A stretch of DNA of 64,000 nt from Nocardioides sediminis (GTDB lineage: Bacteria > Actinomycetota > Actinomycetes > Propionibacteriales > Nocardioidaceae): positions 62,001-126,000 of the forward strand of contig NZ_PZYZ01000008.1 in the NCBI RefSeq assembly GCF_003047295.1, in the 5' to 3' direction. Positions 9,687 to 18,049 of the stretch are shown piece by piece; the first letter of the stretch is position 1; every line of letters begins with the position of its first letter. Under the pieces are notes generated by a model. It ran no database searches. It was not told the DNA's origin and saw only the letters and a program-made list of their open reading frames with translations. Position numbers and translations under genes: made by a program.

Positions 9687-10067
9687 ATGAGACCCATGGA
9701 GGACCAGCAGGCGACCGAGGGGACTGTCATCACGCTCTGCGGATCGACCAGGTTCGAGGCTGAGTTCGCGGAGGTCAACCAGCGGCTCACGATGGAGGGC
9801 TGCGTCGTGATCAGCCTCGGGATGTTCAGCCTCCCCGACCTGCCGGACTACGACTGGGCAGCCGACAGCTCGGACCTGAAGGGGCGGCTCGGCCGCGTGC
9901 ACCTCCAGAAGATCCGCATGGCTGACGAGGTGTACATCGTCGATCCGGACGGCTACACAGGTGAGTCGACCCGACGGGAGATCGCCTACGCGGAGTCGCT
10001 CGGCAAGCCGGTTCGGTTCCTGAGCCGCGAGCGCCTGTCTCGGACGGGGGACCGCCCCGGCGGGTGA
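9687..10067 (+). CDS. Nucleoside 2-deoxyribosyltransferase-like protein
   Basis: A small (126-residue) protein starting VITLCGSTRFEAEFAEVNQRLT, the hallmark of the nucleoside 2-deoxyribosyltransferase/DUF4406 superfamily, where the GST loop binds the sugar. It goes on with VHLQKIRMADEVYIVDPDGYTGESTRREIAYAESLGKPVRFL, the conserved C-terminal half that carries the glutamate (GESTRREI) typical of the fold. Whether it moves deoxyribose or only binds nucleotides is open. Either the ATG at 9687 or the one at 9696 could be the start; the open frame further upstream is not conserved in character. It stands alone on the plus strand. Confidence 0.72.
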   Translation: MRPMEDQQATEGTVITLCGSTRFEAEFAEVNQRLTMEGCVVISLGMFSLPDLPDYDWAADSSDLKGRLGRVHLQKIRMADEVYIVDPDGYTGESTRREIAYAESLGKPVRFLSRERLSRTGDRPGG

Positions 10068-10095
10068 TCCCCAGCGAGCACACGTCGAGCTTGCC

Positions 10096-10542
10096 TCAGG
10101 ACCAGCGGCCTCGCATCACGTCGTACCGGCCGCCCGGGCTCCCCTCGCCGGCCGGCACGCCGTTGCGCATCACCAGTGCCAGGTCGCCGTCGACGACCCC
10201 GACCTCGATCTCCCAGGTCCAGCCCGGGGCGTACTCGTAGCCGACCGTGGCACCGGCGGCCGATCCGGTTCCGGTCAGGAGCACGACGTCGCGCTGGTGC
10301 CAGCTGTCCACCCACGCTGCGGTCACCACGCCGTCCTCGCCGGGGACGCCCAGCACGAGTGTGCCCTCCTGCGGACCGTCCTCGGCGTGCTCCCAGGTGT
10401 AGGCCACCAGCACCGCGCGTCCGCGGGCGGTGTCGGTCACGGTGACGCTCGACGCTCCCCCGTGGAAGTCGTCGGTGGGCATCATCCGGAACTCGTAGGT
10501 CCCGGTCCCCTCACCGGTCGGGACGTCGTACGGCGTGGTCAT
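10096..10542 (-). CDS. DUF1579-like protein of unknown function
   Basis: A 148-residue soluble protein beginning MTTPYDVPTGEGTGTYEFRMMPTD. The alternating pattern of short hydrophobic strands (VLVAYTWEH, GTLVLGV, WEIEVGVVDGDLALVMRN) suggests a lipocalin-like beta barrel, and WVDSWHQ in the middle is typical of the DUF1579-type actinobacterial family. No catalytic residues can be named. It lies next to the VOC gene on the same strand with 9 bases between them, so the two are probably co-transcribed. Confidence 0.6.
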   Translation of the reverse strand: MTTPYDVPTGEGTGTYEFRMMPTDDFHGGASSVTVTDTARGRAVLVAYTWEHAEDGPQEGTLVLGVPGEDGVVTAAWVDSWHQRDVVLLTGTGSAAGATVGYEYAPGWTWEIEVGVVDGDLALVMRNGVPAGEGSPGGRYDVMRGRWS

Positions 10543-10551
10543 GGCGCCTCC

Positions 10552-10959
10552 TCAGGCGACGAAGATGCAGAACGGGTGGCCCTCCGGGTCGGCGAGCACC
10601 CACAACGGCTCGTCCGCGTCGTCGGTGCGGTCGAGCAGGACCGTGGCGCCCAGGGCGAGCGCCCGGTCGTGCTGCTCGGCGAGCTGGTCGTCGTCGGGGA
10701 CCGTCAGGTCGAGGTGGAGCTGCATCGGCACCTCCTGGCTGGGCCACGTGGTCCGCGCCTGCTCGGTGACCTGCTGGAAGGCCAGCGCCCGACGACCGTC
10801 CGGGTGGGTCAGGACGAGCCAGTCGAGGTCGTCGGTGGCACCCTCGGGCACCTCGTCGCCGGGGCGGTAGACCAGGCCCAGCAGCTCGCGCCAGAACTCG
10901 GCCTCGCGGCGAACGTCCACGGCGTCCAGGACGGTGTGGAGCAGCTGGGGGTGGGCCAT
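10552..10959 (-). CDS. VOC-superfamily (glyoxalase/bleomycin-resistance fold) protein
   Basis: A 135-residue vicinal-oxygen-chelate protein, opening with LLHTVLDAVDVRREAEFWRELLGL and closing with PLWVLADPEGHPFCIF, the standard first and last segments of a two-module VOC protein. PMQLHLDLTVPDDD holds the second metal-ligand position (HLD). Members range from dioxygenases to antibiotic-binding proteins, so the role is not fixed. Its ATG overlaps the stop of the flavoprotein gene by one base (TGATG), so it is translationally coupled to it. Confidence 0.82.
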   Translation of the reverse strand: MAHPQLLHTVLDAVDVRREAEFWRELLGLVYRPGDEVPEGATDDLDWLVLTHPDGRRALAFQQVTEQARTTWPSQEVPMQLHLDLTVPDDDQLAEQHDRALALGATVLLDRTDDADEPLWVLADPEGHPFCIFVA

Positions 10960-11579
10960 CAGTAGAGCCTGGCGTCGTAGTTCTCGGGCCGGTAGTAGTC
11001 GTCGAGGTCGGCGAGCGACTGGCCGGCCACCGGCTCGAGCTCGGCGGCGATCACGGCTCGACGGGGGACGTTCTCCGTCGGCGCCCACGTGGTCGGGTCC
11101 CACAGCCGGGAGCGGGAGAACGCCTTGGCGCAGTGGAAGAAGATCGTCTCGATGTCGACGACCAGGCCCAGGAGCGGGCGGCGGCCCGTGACGGCCAGGT
11201 CGTCGAAGAAGGGCGCGTCGTCGACCAGCCGGGCCCGGCCGTTGATCCGCAGCGTGTCCCCGCGGCCGGGGATGAGGAAGTCGAGCCCGACCCACGGGTT
11301 GGCCAGCACGTTGCGGTAGCCGTCGACGCGCCGGTTGCCCGGACGCTCGGCCAGCGCGATGGTCCGGTCGTCGATGACGTGCACGAGCCGGCCGGGCGGG
11401 TCGCCCTTGGGGCTCGCGTCGCAGCGGCCGTCGGCGTCCGCGGTGGCCAGCACGCAGAACGGCGTCGCTGCGAGCCAGGCCCGGTCGATCTCGGTCAGCA
11501 CCGAGCGCTCCTTGGTGCGCGCCCGCTCGGCAGGCTCCCCGACGACGGCCTCGAGCTGCTCGACGCTGGTGATCTCCAT
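10959..11579 (-). CDS. Pyridoxamine 5'-phosphate oxidase-fold flavoprotein (MSMEG_1061-like)
   Basis: A 206-residue split-barrel protein of the FMN/F420-binding PPOX superfamily. CVLATADADGRCDASPKGD near residue 45 and PGNRRVDGYRNVLANPWVGLDFLIPG are the cofactor-binding segments of the MSMEG_1061 subgroup; GDTLRINGRARLV is the following strand. Members reduce or bind small molecules with FMN, and the substrate here is unknown. It is first in a small minus-strand operon with the VOC and DUF1579-like genes and is separated from pyrC by 22 bases on the other side. Confidence 0.85.
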   Translation of the reverse strand: MEITSVEQLEAVVGEPAERARTKERSVLTEIDRAWLAATPFCVLATADADGRCDASPKGDPPGRLVHVIDDRTIALAERPGNRRVDGYRNVLANPWVGLDFLIPGRGDTLRINGRARLVDDAPFFDDLAVTGRRPLLGLVVDIETIFFHCAKAFSRSRLWDPTTWAPTENVPRRAVIAAELEPVAGQSLADLDDYYRPENYDARLY

Positions 11580-11601
11580 GGCGCGAGCCTAGGTCGTCCC
11601 G

Positions 11602-12867
11602 TCAGACCAGGACACCGTCGCGGACGGTGGGGCGCCCGCCGTACACGGTGTGCACGACCCGCGAGACCAGCTTGCGCCCGTGCCAGGGGTTGTTGCGCGA
11701 CAGCGAGACCGACGCCGCGCGGTCGACGGTGACCGAGGCGGCCGGGTCGACGAGGGTGACGTGGGCCGGGCTGCCGAGCGCCAGCGAGCCGTGGTCGGCG
11801 AGTCCTGCGATCCGCGCCGGCGTGGTCGACATGACCTGCGCGACCCGCGCCCAGGACAGGTCGGGCAGCGCGGTGCGCACCACGCCCAGCGCGGTCTCGA
11901 GCCCGAGCATCCCGAAGGCCGCGTCGACGAACGCGTGCTCCTTGTCGTGCCGGGCGTGCGGCGCGTGGTCGGTCGCGACCGCGTCGATGGTGCCGTCCGC
12001 GAGCGCCTCGCGGAGCGCGTCGACGTCCTCCTGCGGGCGCAGCGGCGGATTCACCTTGTACGTCGGGTCGTAGCCGGTGAGCAGGTCGGTGGTGAGCAGC
12101 AGGTGGTGCGGCGTGACCTCGGCGGTGACGTCGATGCCCTGGGCCTTGGCCCAGCGGATCACCTCCACCGACCCGGCGGTCGAGACGTGCGCGACGTGCA
12201 CGCGGGAGCCGGTGTGGCGGGCCAGCATGACGTCGCGCGCGACGATGACCTCCTCGGCGATGCCCGGCCAGCCCGGCAGCCCGAGGCGGCCGGACAGCTC
12301 GCCCTCGTGGCAGCAGGAGGTGGGGCCGGCCAGCGTGGGGTCCTGGGCGTGCTGGGAGACGACGCCGCCGAAGGCCTTGACGTACTCCAGCGCCCGGCGC
12401 ATCACCCGCGCGTCGTGGACGCACTTCCCGTCGTCGGAGAAGACCCGGACCCGGGCGCGCGACCGCGCCATCAGGCCGAGCTCGGCGAGCTCCTCGCCGG
12501 CCAGCCCGCGGGTGACCGCACCCACCGGCTGCACGTCGACCAGCCCGGCCTCGCGCCCGAGGTCGAGGACCCGGAGGGCCGCCTCGGCGGTGTCGGTCAC
12601 CGGCGAGGTGTTGGCCATGGCCAGCACGGCGGTGTAGCCGCCGACGGCGGCCGCGCGCGACCCGGTGAGGATCGTCTCGGCGTCCTCCCGGCCCGGCTCG
12701 CGCAGGTGGGTGTGCAGGTCGACGAGCCCGGGCAGGGCCACGAGGCCGTCGGCGTCGAGGACCTCGGCCCCGGCGGGCGCCTCGTCGACGAGCCGGCCCG
12801 CGTCGTCGACGTACAGGTCCCCGGTCTTCTCCCCCAGCAGCGAGGCGCCGGTGATCACCAGACCCAT
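11602..12867 (-). CDS. pyrC: Dihydroorotase
   Basis: This cytosolic zinc enzyme closes carbamoyl-aspartate to dihydroorotate, step three of UMP synthesis. The 421-residue length and motifs are standard: the metal pair HTH in DLHTHLREPG near residue 48, the second-shell PHH in TAEVTPHHLLL, and the catalytic aspartate in ATDHAPH near residue 298, with RNNPWHGRKL close to the C-terminus. The ATG start overlaps the pyrB stop by one base (TGATG). In relatives the operon continues into carA; here it ends and the flavoprotein gene begins 22 bases on. Confidence 0.97.
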   Translation of the reverse strand: MGLVITGASLLGEKTGDLYVDDAGRLVDEAPAGAEVLDADGLVALPGLVDLHTHLREPGREDAETILTGSRAAAVGGYTAVLAMANTSPVTDTAEAALRVLDLGREAGLVDVQPVGAVTRGLAGEELAELGLMARSRARVRVFSDDGKCVHDARVMRRALEYVKAFGGVVSQHAQDPTLAGPTSCCHEGELSGRLGLPGWPGIAEEVIVARDVMLARHTGSRVHVAHVSTAGSVEVIRWAKAQGIDVTAEVTPHHLLLTTDLLTGYDPTYKVNPPLRPQEDVDALREALADGTIDAVATDHAPHARHDKEHAFVDAAFGMLGLETALGVVRTALPDLSWARVAQVMSTTPARIAGLADHGSLALGSPAHVTLVDPAASVTVDRAASVSLSRNNPWHGRKLVSRVVHTVYGGRPTVRDGVLV

Positions 12868-13793
12868 CAGGACTCCTCTCCGGCAAGCAGGTGGTAGAGC
12901 ACGGACATGCGCACGGCCAGGCCGCTGGAGACCTGCTCCAGGACGACCGACTGCGCGGCGTCCGCGGCGTCTGCGGCGATCTCGAGGCCGCGGTTCATCG
13001 GGCCGGGGTGGCAGATGGGCGCGTCCGGCTTGAGGGTGGCGAGCCGGTCGCGGGTGAGCCCGTAGCCGACGGTGTACTCCCGCGCGCTGGGGAAGTAGCC
13101 GCCCGACATGCGCTCGCGCTGCACGCGCAGCATCATCACGGCGTCGGCGTGCGGCAGCACGGCGTCGAGGTCGTAGGACGTCTCGAAGCCCGCGGCCGCG
13201 GACCACGCCGCGATTCCCGCCGGCATCAGGGTGGGTGGCGCCACCACGGTGACCCGCGCCCCGAGCTTGGTCAGGCACAGCACGTTGGAGCGGAAGACCC
13301 GGCTGTGGGTCAGGTCCCCGACCAGCACCACGTGGCGGCCCTCGAGCGAGCCGAGCCGGCGCTGGAGGGTGTAGGCGTCGAGGAGCGCCTGGGTCGGGTG
13401 CTCGTGCATCCCGTCGCCGGCGTTGACGACGACCGCGTCGACCCACTGGCTGACCTGCTGGGCCGCCCCGGACGCCGGGTGGCGGATGACCAGCCCGTCG
13501 ACGCCCATCGCGCAGACCGTCAGCACGGTGTCCCGCAGGCTCTCGCCCTTGGACGCGCTGGAGCCCTTGGCCGAGATGTTGATGACGTCGGCCGAGAGCC
13601 ACTTGCCCGCGATCTCGAAGCTCGACCGGGTGCGGGTGGAGTCCTCGAAGAACATGTTGATGACCGTCCGGCCGCGCAGGGCGGGCAGCTTCTTGACCTC
13701 GCGGCGCTGCACGTCGTGCATGTCGGCGGCGGTCTCGAAGATCTCCGCGATCGCGTCGACGGAGAGGTCGTCGATGGAGAGCAGGTGCCTCAC
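12867..13793 (-). CDS. pyrB: Aspartate carbamoyltransferase catalytic subunit
   Basis: This enzyme joins carbamoyl phosphate and aspartate, the committed step of pyrimidine synthesis. The 308 residues include the carbamoyl-phosphate loop STRTRSSFE near residue 52, [19 protein letters not shown] and the aspartate-side [10 protein letters not shown] near residue 265. No regulatory-subunit gene (pyrI) is nearby, as is normal for actinobacteria, where control is through PyrR. The GTG start overlaps the pyrR stop by four bases (GTGA), and the gene is coupled to pyrC at its other end. Confidence 0.97.
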   Translation of the reverse strand: MRHLLSIDDLSVDAIAEIFETAADMHDVQRREVKKLPALRGRTVINMFFEDSTRTRSSFEIAGKWLSADVINISAKGSSASKGESLRDTVLTVCAMGVDGLVIRHPASGAAQQVSQWVDAVVVNAGDGMHEHPTQALLDAYTLQRRLGSLEGRHVVLVGDLTHSRVFRSNVLCLTKLGARVTVVAPPTLMPAGIAAWSAAAGFETSYDLDAVLPHADAVMMLRVQRERMSGGYFPSAREYTVGYGLTRDRLATLKPDAPICHPGPMNRGLEIAADAADAAQSVVLEQVSSGLAVRMSVLYHLLAGEES

Positions 13794-14320
13794 GCGATCG
13801 TCACCTCGTCGAGGTCGTCGACCTCCGCCAGCCGGACGCTGACCCGCTCGCTGCGGGCGCTGGGGAGGTTCTTGCCGACGTGGTCGGCGCGGATGGGCAG
13901 CTCGCGGTGGCCCCGGTCCACCAGCACCGCGAGGCGTACGGCGGAGGGTCGCCCGAGGTCGGCGAGCGCGTCGAGGGCGGCCCGGATGGTGCGCCCGGAG
14001 AACAGCACGTCGTCGACCAGCACCACGACCTTGTCGTCGATGCCGCCGGCGGGGATCTCGGTCTTGTGGGAGCGTCGGGTCGGCTGCTTGCGCAGGTCGT
14101 CGCGGTACATCGTCACGTCGAGCTCGCCCACGGCGACGCCGACCCCCTCGACGCTGGCGATGCGCTCGCCGATGCGGCGGGCGAGCGGGACCCCACGGGT
14201 GTGGAGGCCGAGGAGGACGAGGTCGGCGGCGCCCTTGTTGCGCTCGAGGATCTCGTGGGAGATGCGTGTCAACGCCCGGGCGATGTCACCGGAGTCGAGC
14301 ACGATGCGAGGGTCGGCCAT
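13790..14320 (-). CDS. pyrR: Bifunctional pyr operon regulator / uracil phosphoribosyltransferase
   Basis: PyrR senses UMP and UTP and, when loaded, binds a conserved mRNA loop; it also has uracil phosphoribosyltransferase activity. The 176-residue protein has the PRPP-binding loop [13 protein letters not shown] near residue 100, the flexible-loop region [18 protein letters not shown] and the basic [13 protein letters not shown] helix used for RNA binding. It is the first gene of pyrR-pyrB-pyrC and so autoregulates through the leader immediately upstream. The same leader before carA implies that this protein also controls that operon. Confidence 0.96.
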   Translation of the reverse strand: MADPRIVLDSGDIARALTRISHEILERNKGAADLVLLGLHTRGVPLARRIGERIASVEGVGVAVGELDVTMYRDDLRKQPTRRSHKTEIPAGGIDDKVVVLVDDVLFSGRTIRAALDALADLGRPSAVRLAVLVDRGHRELPIRADHVGKNLPSARSERVSVRLAEVDDLDEVTIA

Positions 14321-14328
14321 GCGGCCCT

Positions 14329-14370
14329 GACCTCCTTCTCCGCCTCACGGGACGGATCGTTAAAGGATGT
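14329..14370 (-). promoter_or_regulatory. PyrR-binding mRNA leader of pyrR-pyrB-pyrC
   Basis: This is the second copy of the 42-nt element at 1928-1969, identical base for base. It has the UUUAA, CCGUCC, GUGAGGC and AGAAGG blocks of the PyrR-binding loop and includes the GGAGG ribosome site of pyrR, about 9 bases before its ATG. A TAGGGT hexamer near 14395-14400 on the minus strand is a plausible -10, which would place the promoter just past the 3' end of the neighbouring thiolase gene. Confidence 0.87.
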
Positions 14371-14420
14371 CTCTGCTGGATGGAGCGCCGCCGACCCTAC
14401 CAGCCGGCCCACCCGCCGGC

Positions 14421-15701
14421 TCAGCGCTCCAGGATGGCCACGACGCCCTGGCCACCCGCGGCGCAGATGGAGATCAGGCCGCGCCCCGAGCCCCTCTCCT
14501 CGAGCAGGTGGGCCAGGGTGTTGACGATCCGGCCACCGGTGGCGGCGAAGGGGTGCGCGGCGGCCAGCGAGGAGCCGGTGACGTTGAGCTTGTCGCGGTC
14601 GATGGAGCCCAGCGGCTCGTCGAGGCCGAGACGTTCCTTGCAGAACACCGGGTCCTCCCAGGCCGCCAGCGTCGAGAGCACCTGCGAGGCGAACGCCTCG
14701 TGGATCTCGTAGAAGTCGAAGTCCTGCAGGGACAGGCCGTTGCGCGCGAGCATCCGCGGGACGGCGTACGCCGGGGCCATCAGCAGGCCCTCGTGGCCGT
14801 TGACGTGGTCGACCGCGGCGGTCTCGTGGTCGACGAACCAGGCCAGCACCGGCAGGTCGTGCTCCTTCGCCCACTCCTCCGAGGCGAGCAGCACCGCCGA
14901 GGCGCCGTCGCTGAGCGGCGTGCTGTTGCCGGCCGTCATGCTCGCCGCCTCACCCTTGCCGAAGACCGGCTTGAGCGTGGCGAGCTTCTCCACGGTGGAG
15001 TCCGGGCGCAGGTTGTTGTCCCGCTCGACGCCGCGGAAGGGCATGACCTGGTCGTCGAAGAAGCCGCGCTCGTACGCCGCCGCCATCTTGTGGTGGGACG
15101 CGGCGGCGAGCTCGTCCTGGGCCTCCCGGGAGACCCGCCACTCGAGTGCGGTGAGCGCGGCGTGCTCGCCCATCGAGAGCCGGGTCCGCGGCTCGCCGTT
15201 CTGCGGGACCTCCAGGCCGATGTCGCCGGGTCGGATCGCGCCGAGCGCCTTGACCTTGCCGGCGGTGTCGCGGGCCGCGTTGACCCGCATCAGCTTCTTG
15301 CGCAGCTTGTCGCTGACCGCCACCGGCGCGTCGGAGGTGGTGTCGGTGCCCCCGGCGATGCCCACGTCGATCTGCCCGAGCGCGATCTTGCCGGCGACCT
15401 GGATCGCGGCCTGGAGCCCGGTGGCGCACGCCTGCTGGATGTCGGTCGCGGGCGTCTCGGGGGCCAGTCGGGAGCCGAGCACGGACTCGCGGGTGAGGTT
15501 GAAGTCGCGCGCGTGCTTGAGCACCGCGCCGGCCACCACCTCGCCGAGCCGCTCGCCCTCGAGGCCGTAGCGGGTGACGAGCCCATCGATCGCCGCGGTG
15601 AGCATCTCCTGGTTGGAGACGTCGGCGTAGACGGTGTTGGACCGGGCGAACGGGATGCGGTTGCCACCGAGGACGGCGACGCGGCGGGTCGAGGAGCTCA
15701 T
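14421..15701 (-). CDS. fadA2: Acetyl-CoA C-acyltransferase, FadA2/FadI-like
   Basis: A 426-residue type II thiolase that should cleave or form 3-ketoacyl-CoA. The acylated cysteine lies in QQACATGLQ near residue 92, the His in EIHEAFASQV and the second Cys in CAAGGQG close to the end. Length, the SDKLRKKLMRVNAARD insert and the divergent arrangement with fabG4-htdX match FadA2 (Rv0243) next to fabG4 (Rv0242c) and htdX (Rv0241c) in M. tuberculosis, on which the symbol rests. Its promoter shares the 66-base gap 15702-15767 with fabG4, so common regulation is likely. Confidence 0.88.
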   Translation of the reverse strand: MSSSTRRVAVLGGNRIPFARSNTVYADVSNQEMLTAAIDGLVTRYGLEGERLGEVVAGAVLKHARDFNLTRESVLGSRLAPETPATDIQQACATGLQAAIQVAGKIALGQIDVGIAGGTDTTSDAPVAVSDKLRKKLMRVNAARDTAGKVKALGAIRPGDIGLEVPQNGEPRTRLSMGEHAALTALEWRVSREAQDELAAASHHKMAAAYERGFFDDQVMPFRGVERDNNLRPDSTVEKLATLKPVFGKGEAASMTAGNSTPLSDGASAVLLASEEWAKEHDLPVLAWFVDHETAAVDHVNGHEGLLMAPAYAVPRMLARNGLSLQDFDFYEIHEAFASQVLSTLAAWEDPVFCKERLGLDEPLGSIDRDKLNVTGSSLAAAHPFAATGGRIVNTLAHLLEERGSGRGLISICAAGGQGVVAILER

Positions 15702-15767
15702 GTCCCTACTCTAGGGTAGACACGCAGTTACACCAGTCGTTACACGTCACCGGAGGACCTCCCCGCC
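15702..15767. promoter_or_regulatory. Divergent promoter/operator region fadA2 / fabG4
   Basis: The 66-base gap between the two divergent lipid genes holds two repeat structures. One is a near-perfect 14-bp palindrome at 15706-15719 (CTACTCTAGGGTAG); its minus-strand reading contains TACCCT, a fair -10 for fadA2. The other is a direct repeat of GTTACAC at 15727-15733 and 15739-15745, twelve bases apart. The GTTAC core recurs in the operator before fadA at 19894. A CGGAGGACC ribosome site precedes the fabG4 ATG. Operator function is inferred. Confidence 0.5.
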
Positions 15768-17102
15768 ATGAGCGATCGCTACCAGGGCTTCGTCTCCTCG
15801 CCGATCGGCAAGCCGCTCGCCAAGTTCGTCGGGCTGCCCAACCCCACCCGCCTGGAGCGCTGGACGGAGGGCTCCCCGCTCGTGACGGGCACCGTGCTCA
15901 CCGGTGGTGTCGGCCGCCTGGCCCACGACCTCCCGGCCACGCTCGGCGAGCTCGGCATCGGGTCGGCGACCACCCCGGTCGACGGCGAGACCTACAAGGC
16001 GCTGGTCTTCGACGCGACCGGCATCACCGAGTCCTCCGGCCTGGTGGCGCTGCAGGAGTTCTTCACCCCGCTCATGCGTCGCCTCGACCGGTGCCCCCGG
16101 GTCGTCGTGCTCGGCACGACCCCGGAGTCGGTGGCGGGGAGCGAGCGCGTCGCGCAGCGGGCCCTCGAGGGGTTCACCCGGTCGCTGGGCAAGGAGATCG
16201 GCCGCGGCGGCACCGTCCAGCTCGTGCACGTCTCCCCCGGCGCCGAGGGCGCGATCGCGTCCACGCTGGCCTTCCTCCTCTCGCCCAAGTCCGCCTACGT
16301 GTCCGGGCAGGTGGTGCGCATCGGCGCGACCGGCACGACCACCGCCGAGCCGGTCGCCGACTGGGGCCGTCCCCTGGAGGGCAAGGTCGCCCTGGTGACC
16401 GGCGCCAGCCGCGGAATCGGCGAGCAGATCGCCCGTGTGCTGCACCGCGACGGGGCCACCGTCGTCGGTCTCGACGTCCCGCAGGCCGCGAGCGAGCTGC
16501 AGGCGCTGGCCCGCGAGCTCGACGGTGACCACCTGGTCCTGGACATCACCGCCAAGGACGCCCCGCAGCGGATCGCCCACCACCTGCGCACCGAGCACGG
16601 CGGCGTCGACGTCGTCGTGCACAACGCCGGCATCACCCGGGACAAGAAGCTGGCCAACATGGGCACCGACCGCTGGGAGAGCGTGATCGCGGTCAACCTC
16701 ACCGCACCGGAGCGGATCACCCGCACGCTGCTCGACGAGGGGGTCGTCCACGCCAACGGCCGCATCGTCGGCGTCGCGTCCATCGCGGGCATCGCCGGCA
16801 ACCTCGGGCAGACCAACTACGCCACCTCCAAGGCCGGCGTGATCGGGCTGGTGGACAGCCTGGCCGACGAGGTGGGCGACGGCATCACGGTCAACGCCGT
16901 GGCACCGGGGTTCATCATCACCGACATGACCGCAGCCGTCCCCTTCGCGACCCGCGAGGTCGGGCAGCGCCTCAACGCGATGAGCCAGGGTGGGCTCCCG
17001 GTCGACGTGGCGGAGACGATCGCCTGGTACGCCAACCCCGCCTCCACCGCCGTCAACGGCAACGTGGTCCGCGTCTGCGGCCAGATGATGCTGGGCGCCT
17101 GA
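15768..17102 (+). CDS. fabG4: High-molecular-weight 3-oxoacyl-(ACP/CoA) reductase, FabG4-like
   Basis: A 444-residue short-chain dehydrogenase, much longer than ordinary FabG (about 250). The N-terminal 200 residues form a flavodoxin-like extra domain with a degenerate Rossmann pattern (RVVVLGTTPE, FTRSLGKEIGRGGTVQLVHV), and the C-terminal half is the working domain: TGASRGIG near residue 209, HNAGITRDK, SIAGIAGN and the YATSK active-site pair near residue 350. Mycobacterial FabG4 has this layout and reduces ketoacyl-CoA with NADH. The htdX-like gene follows after one base, giving a reductase/hydratase pair. Confidence 0.9.
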   Translation: MSDRYQGFVSSPIGKPLAKFVGLPNPTRLERWTEGSPLVTGTVLTGGVGRLAHDLPATLGELGIGSATTPVDGETYKALVFDATGITESSGLVALQEFFTPLMRRLDRCPRVVVLGTTPESVAGSERVAQRALEGFTRSLGKEIGRGGTVQLVHVSPGAEGAIASTLAFLLSPKSAYVSGQVVRIGATGTTTAEPVADWGRPLEGKVALVTGASRGIGEQIARVLHRDGATVVGLDVPQAASELQALARELDGDHLVLDITAKDAPQRIAHHLRTEHGGVDVVVHNAGITRDKKLANMGTDRWESVIAVNLTAPERITRTLLDEGVVHANGRIVGVASIAGIAGNLGQTNYATSKAGVIGLVDSLADEVGDGITVNAVAPGFIITDMTAAVPFATREVGQRLNAMSQGGLPVDVAETIAWYANPASTAVNGNVVRVCGQMMLGA

Positions 17103-17103
17103 C

Positions 17104-17982
17104 GTGGTCGAGCCCACCGTTCTCAGCGGCGAGCCCGGCGGGTTCCGCACCCTCGCGCGCGCCGCACTGCCCGCCGTACCGGTCCTCAACCTGCTGCCCG
17201 GGGTGCGCAAGCAACCGGCCTCCGCGTTCGAGGGACTGGCCTACGCCCGCCAGGCGGTCGGGGTCCGGCGAGCCGACGTCGAGGCGTACGCCGCGGTGTG
17301 CGGCTTCCCGCGCAAGGACACCGTCCCCCTCCCCTACCCGCACCTCCTCGCGTTCCCGCTGCACATGGCCGTGATGAGCGACCCGGCGTTCCCGTGGCCC
17401 GCCATCGGGACCGTGCACCTCGAGAACACCATCACCGCGCACCGCCCCGTCGGTGTCGGGGAGACGCTGAACCTGACGACGTCGGTCGGTGCGCCCCGGG
17501 CCCACGCCAAGGGCACCCTGCTCGACTTCGTCACCGTCGTCACGTCCGGTGACGAGACCGTCTGGGAGTCGACGTCGACCTACCTGCGCCGCGGCCGCGG
17601 CGAGGCCGGCGCCTCGGGCGGGCTGGCGATCGAGGGCGCCCCGGCGGGAGGGATCGAGTGGCGGCTGCCGGCCGACCTGGGCCGCCGCTACGCGGCCGTC
17701 TCCGGCGACCACAACCCGATCCACCTCTACCCGTGGACGGCCCGGGCACTGGGCTTCCGCCGCCAGATCGCGCACGGCATGTGGACGTTGGCGCGGTCGG
17801 TGGCGGCGATCGAGAACCGCCTGCCCGGGGCGGTGACCGTCGAGGTCGCCTTCAAGCGGCCGGCGTTCCTGCCGGGCACCGTGGCCTTCGCGGACGTCGT
17901 CGACGCAGGTGTCCACACGTTCGCCCTGACGGCCCCGCGTGACGGCTCGCCGCACGTGGTCGGTCGCGCCACCCCCGTCTGA
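17104..17982 (+). CDS. htdX: MaoC-family (R)-hydratase, HtdX-like
   Basis: A 292-residue double hot-dog dehydratase. The hydratase motif is at GDHNPIHLYPWTARALGF near residue 203, followed by QIAHGMWTLARSV, with an N-terminal degenerate hot dog holding YPHLLAFPLHMAVM. It should interconvert (R)-3-hydroxyacyl and trans-2-enoyl thioesters, the step after FabG4. The GTG start comes one base after the fabG4 stop, so they are co-translated. Order and strand match Rv0242c-Rv0241c of M. tuberculosis. Confidence 0.87.
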   Translation: MVEPTVLSGEPGGFRTLARAALPAVPVLNLLPGVRKQPASAFEGLAYARQAVGVRRADVEAYAAVCGFPRKDTVPLPYPHLLAFPLHMAVMSDPAFPWPAIGTVHLENTITAHRPVGVGETLNLTTSVGAPRAHAKGTLLDFVTVVTSGDETVWESTSTYLRRGRGEAGASGGLAIEGAPAGGIEWRLPADLGRRYAAVSGDHNPIHLYPWTARALGFRRQIAHGMWTLARSVAAIENRLPGAVTVEVAFKRPAFLPGTVAFADVVDAGVHTFALTAPRDGSPHVVGRATPV

Positions 17983-18049
17983 GCGGGCTCAGCGACACCT
18001 CAGCGACGCGGGCGGCCGAACCGGATCGTCGTCAGCGATGCTCCGGAGC

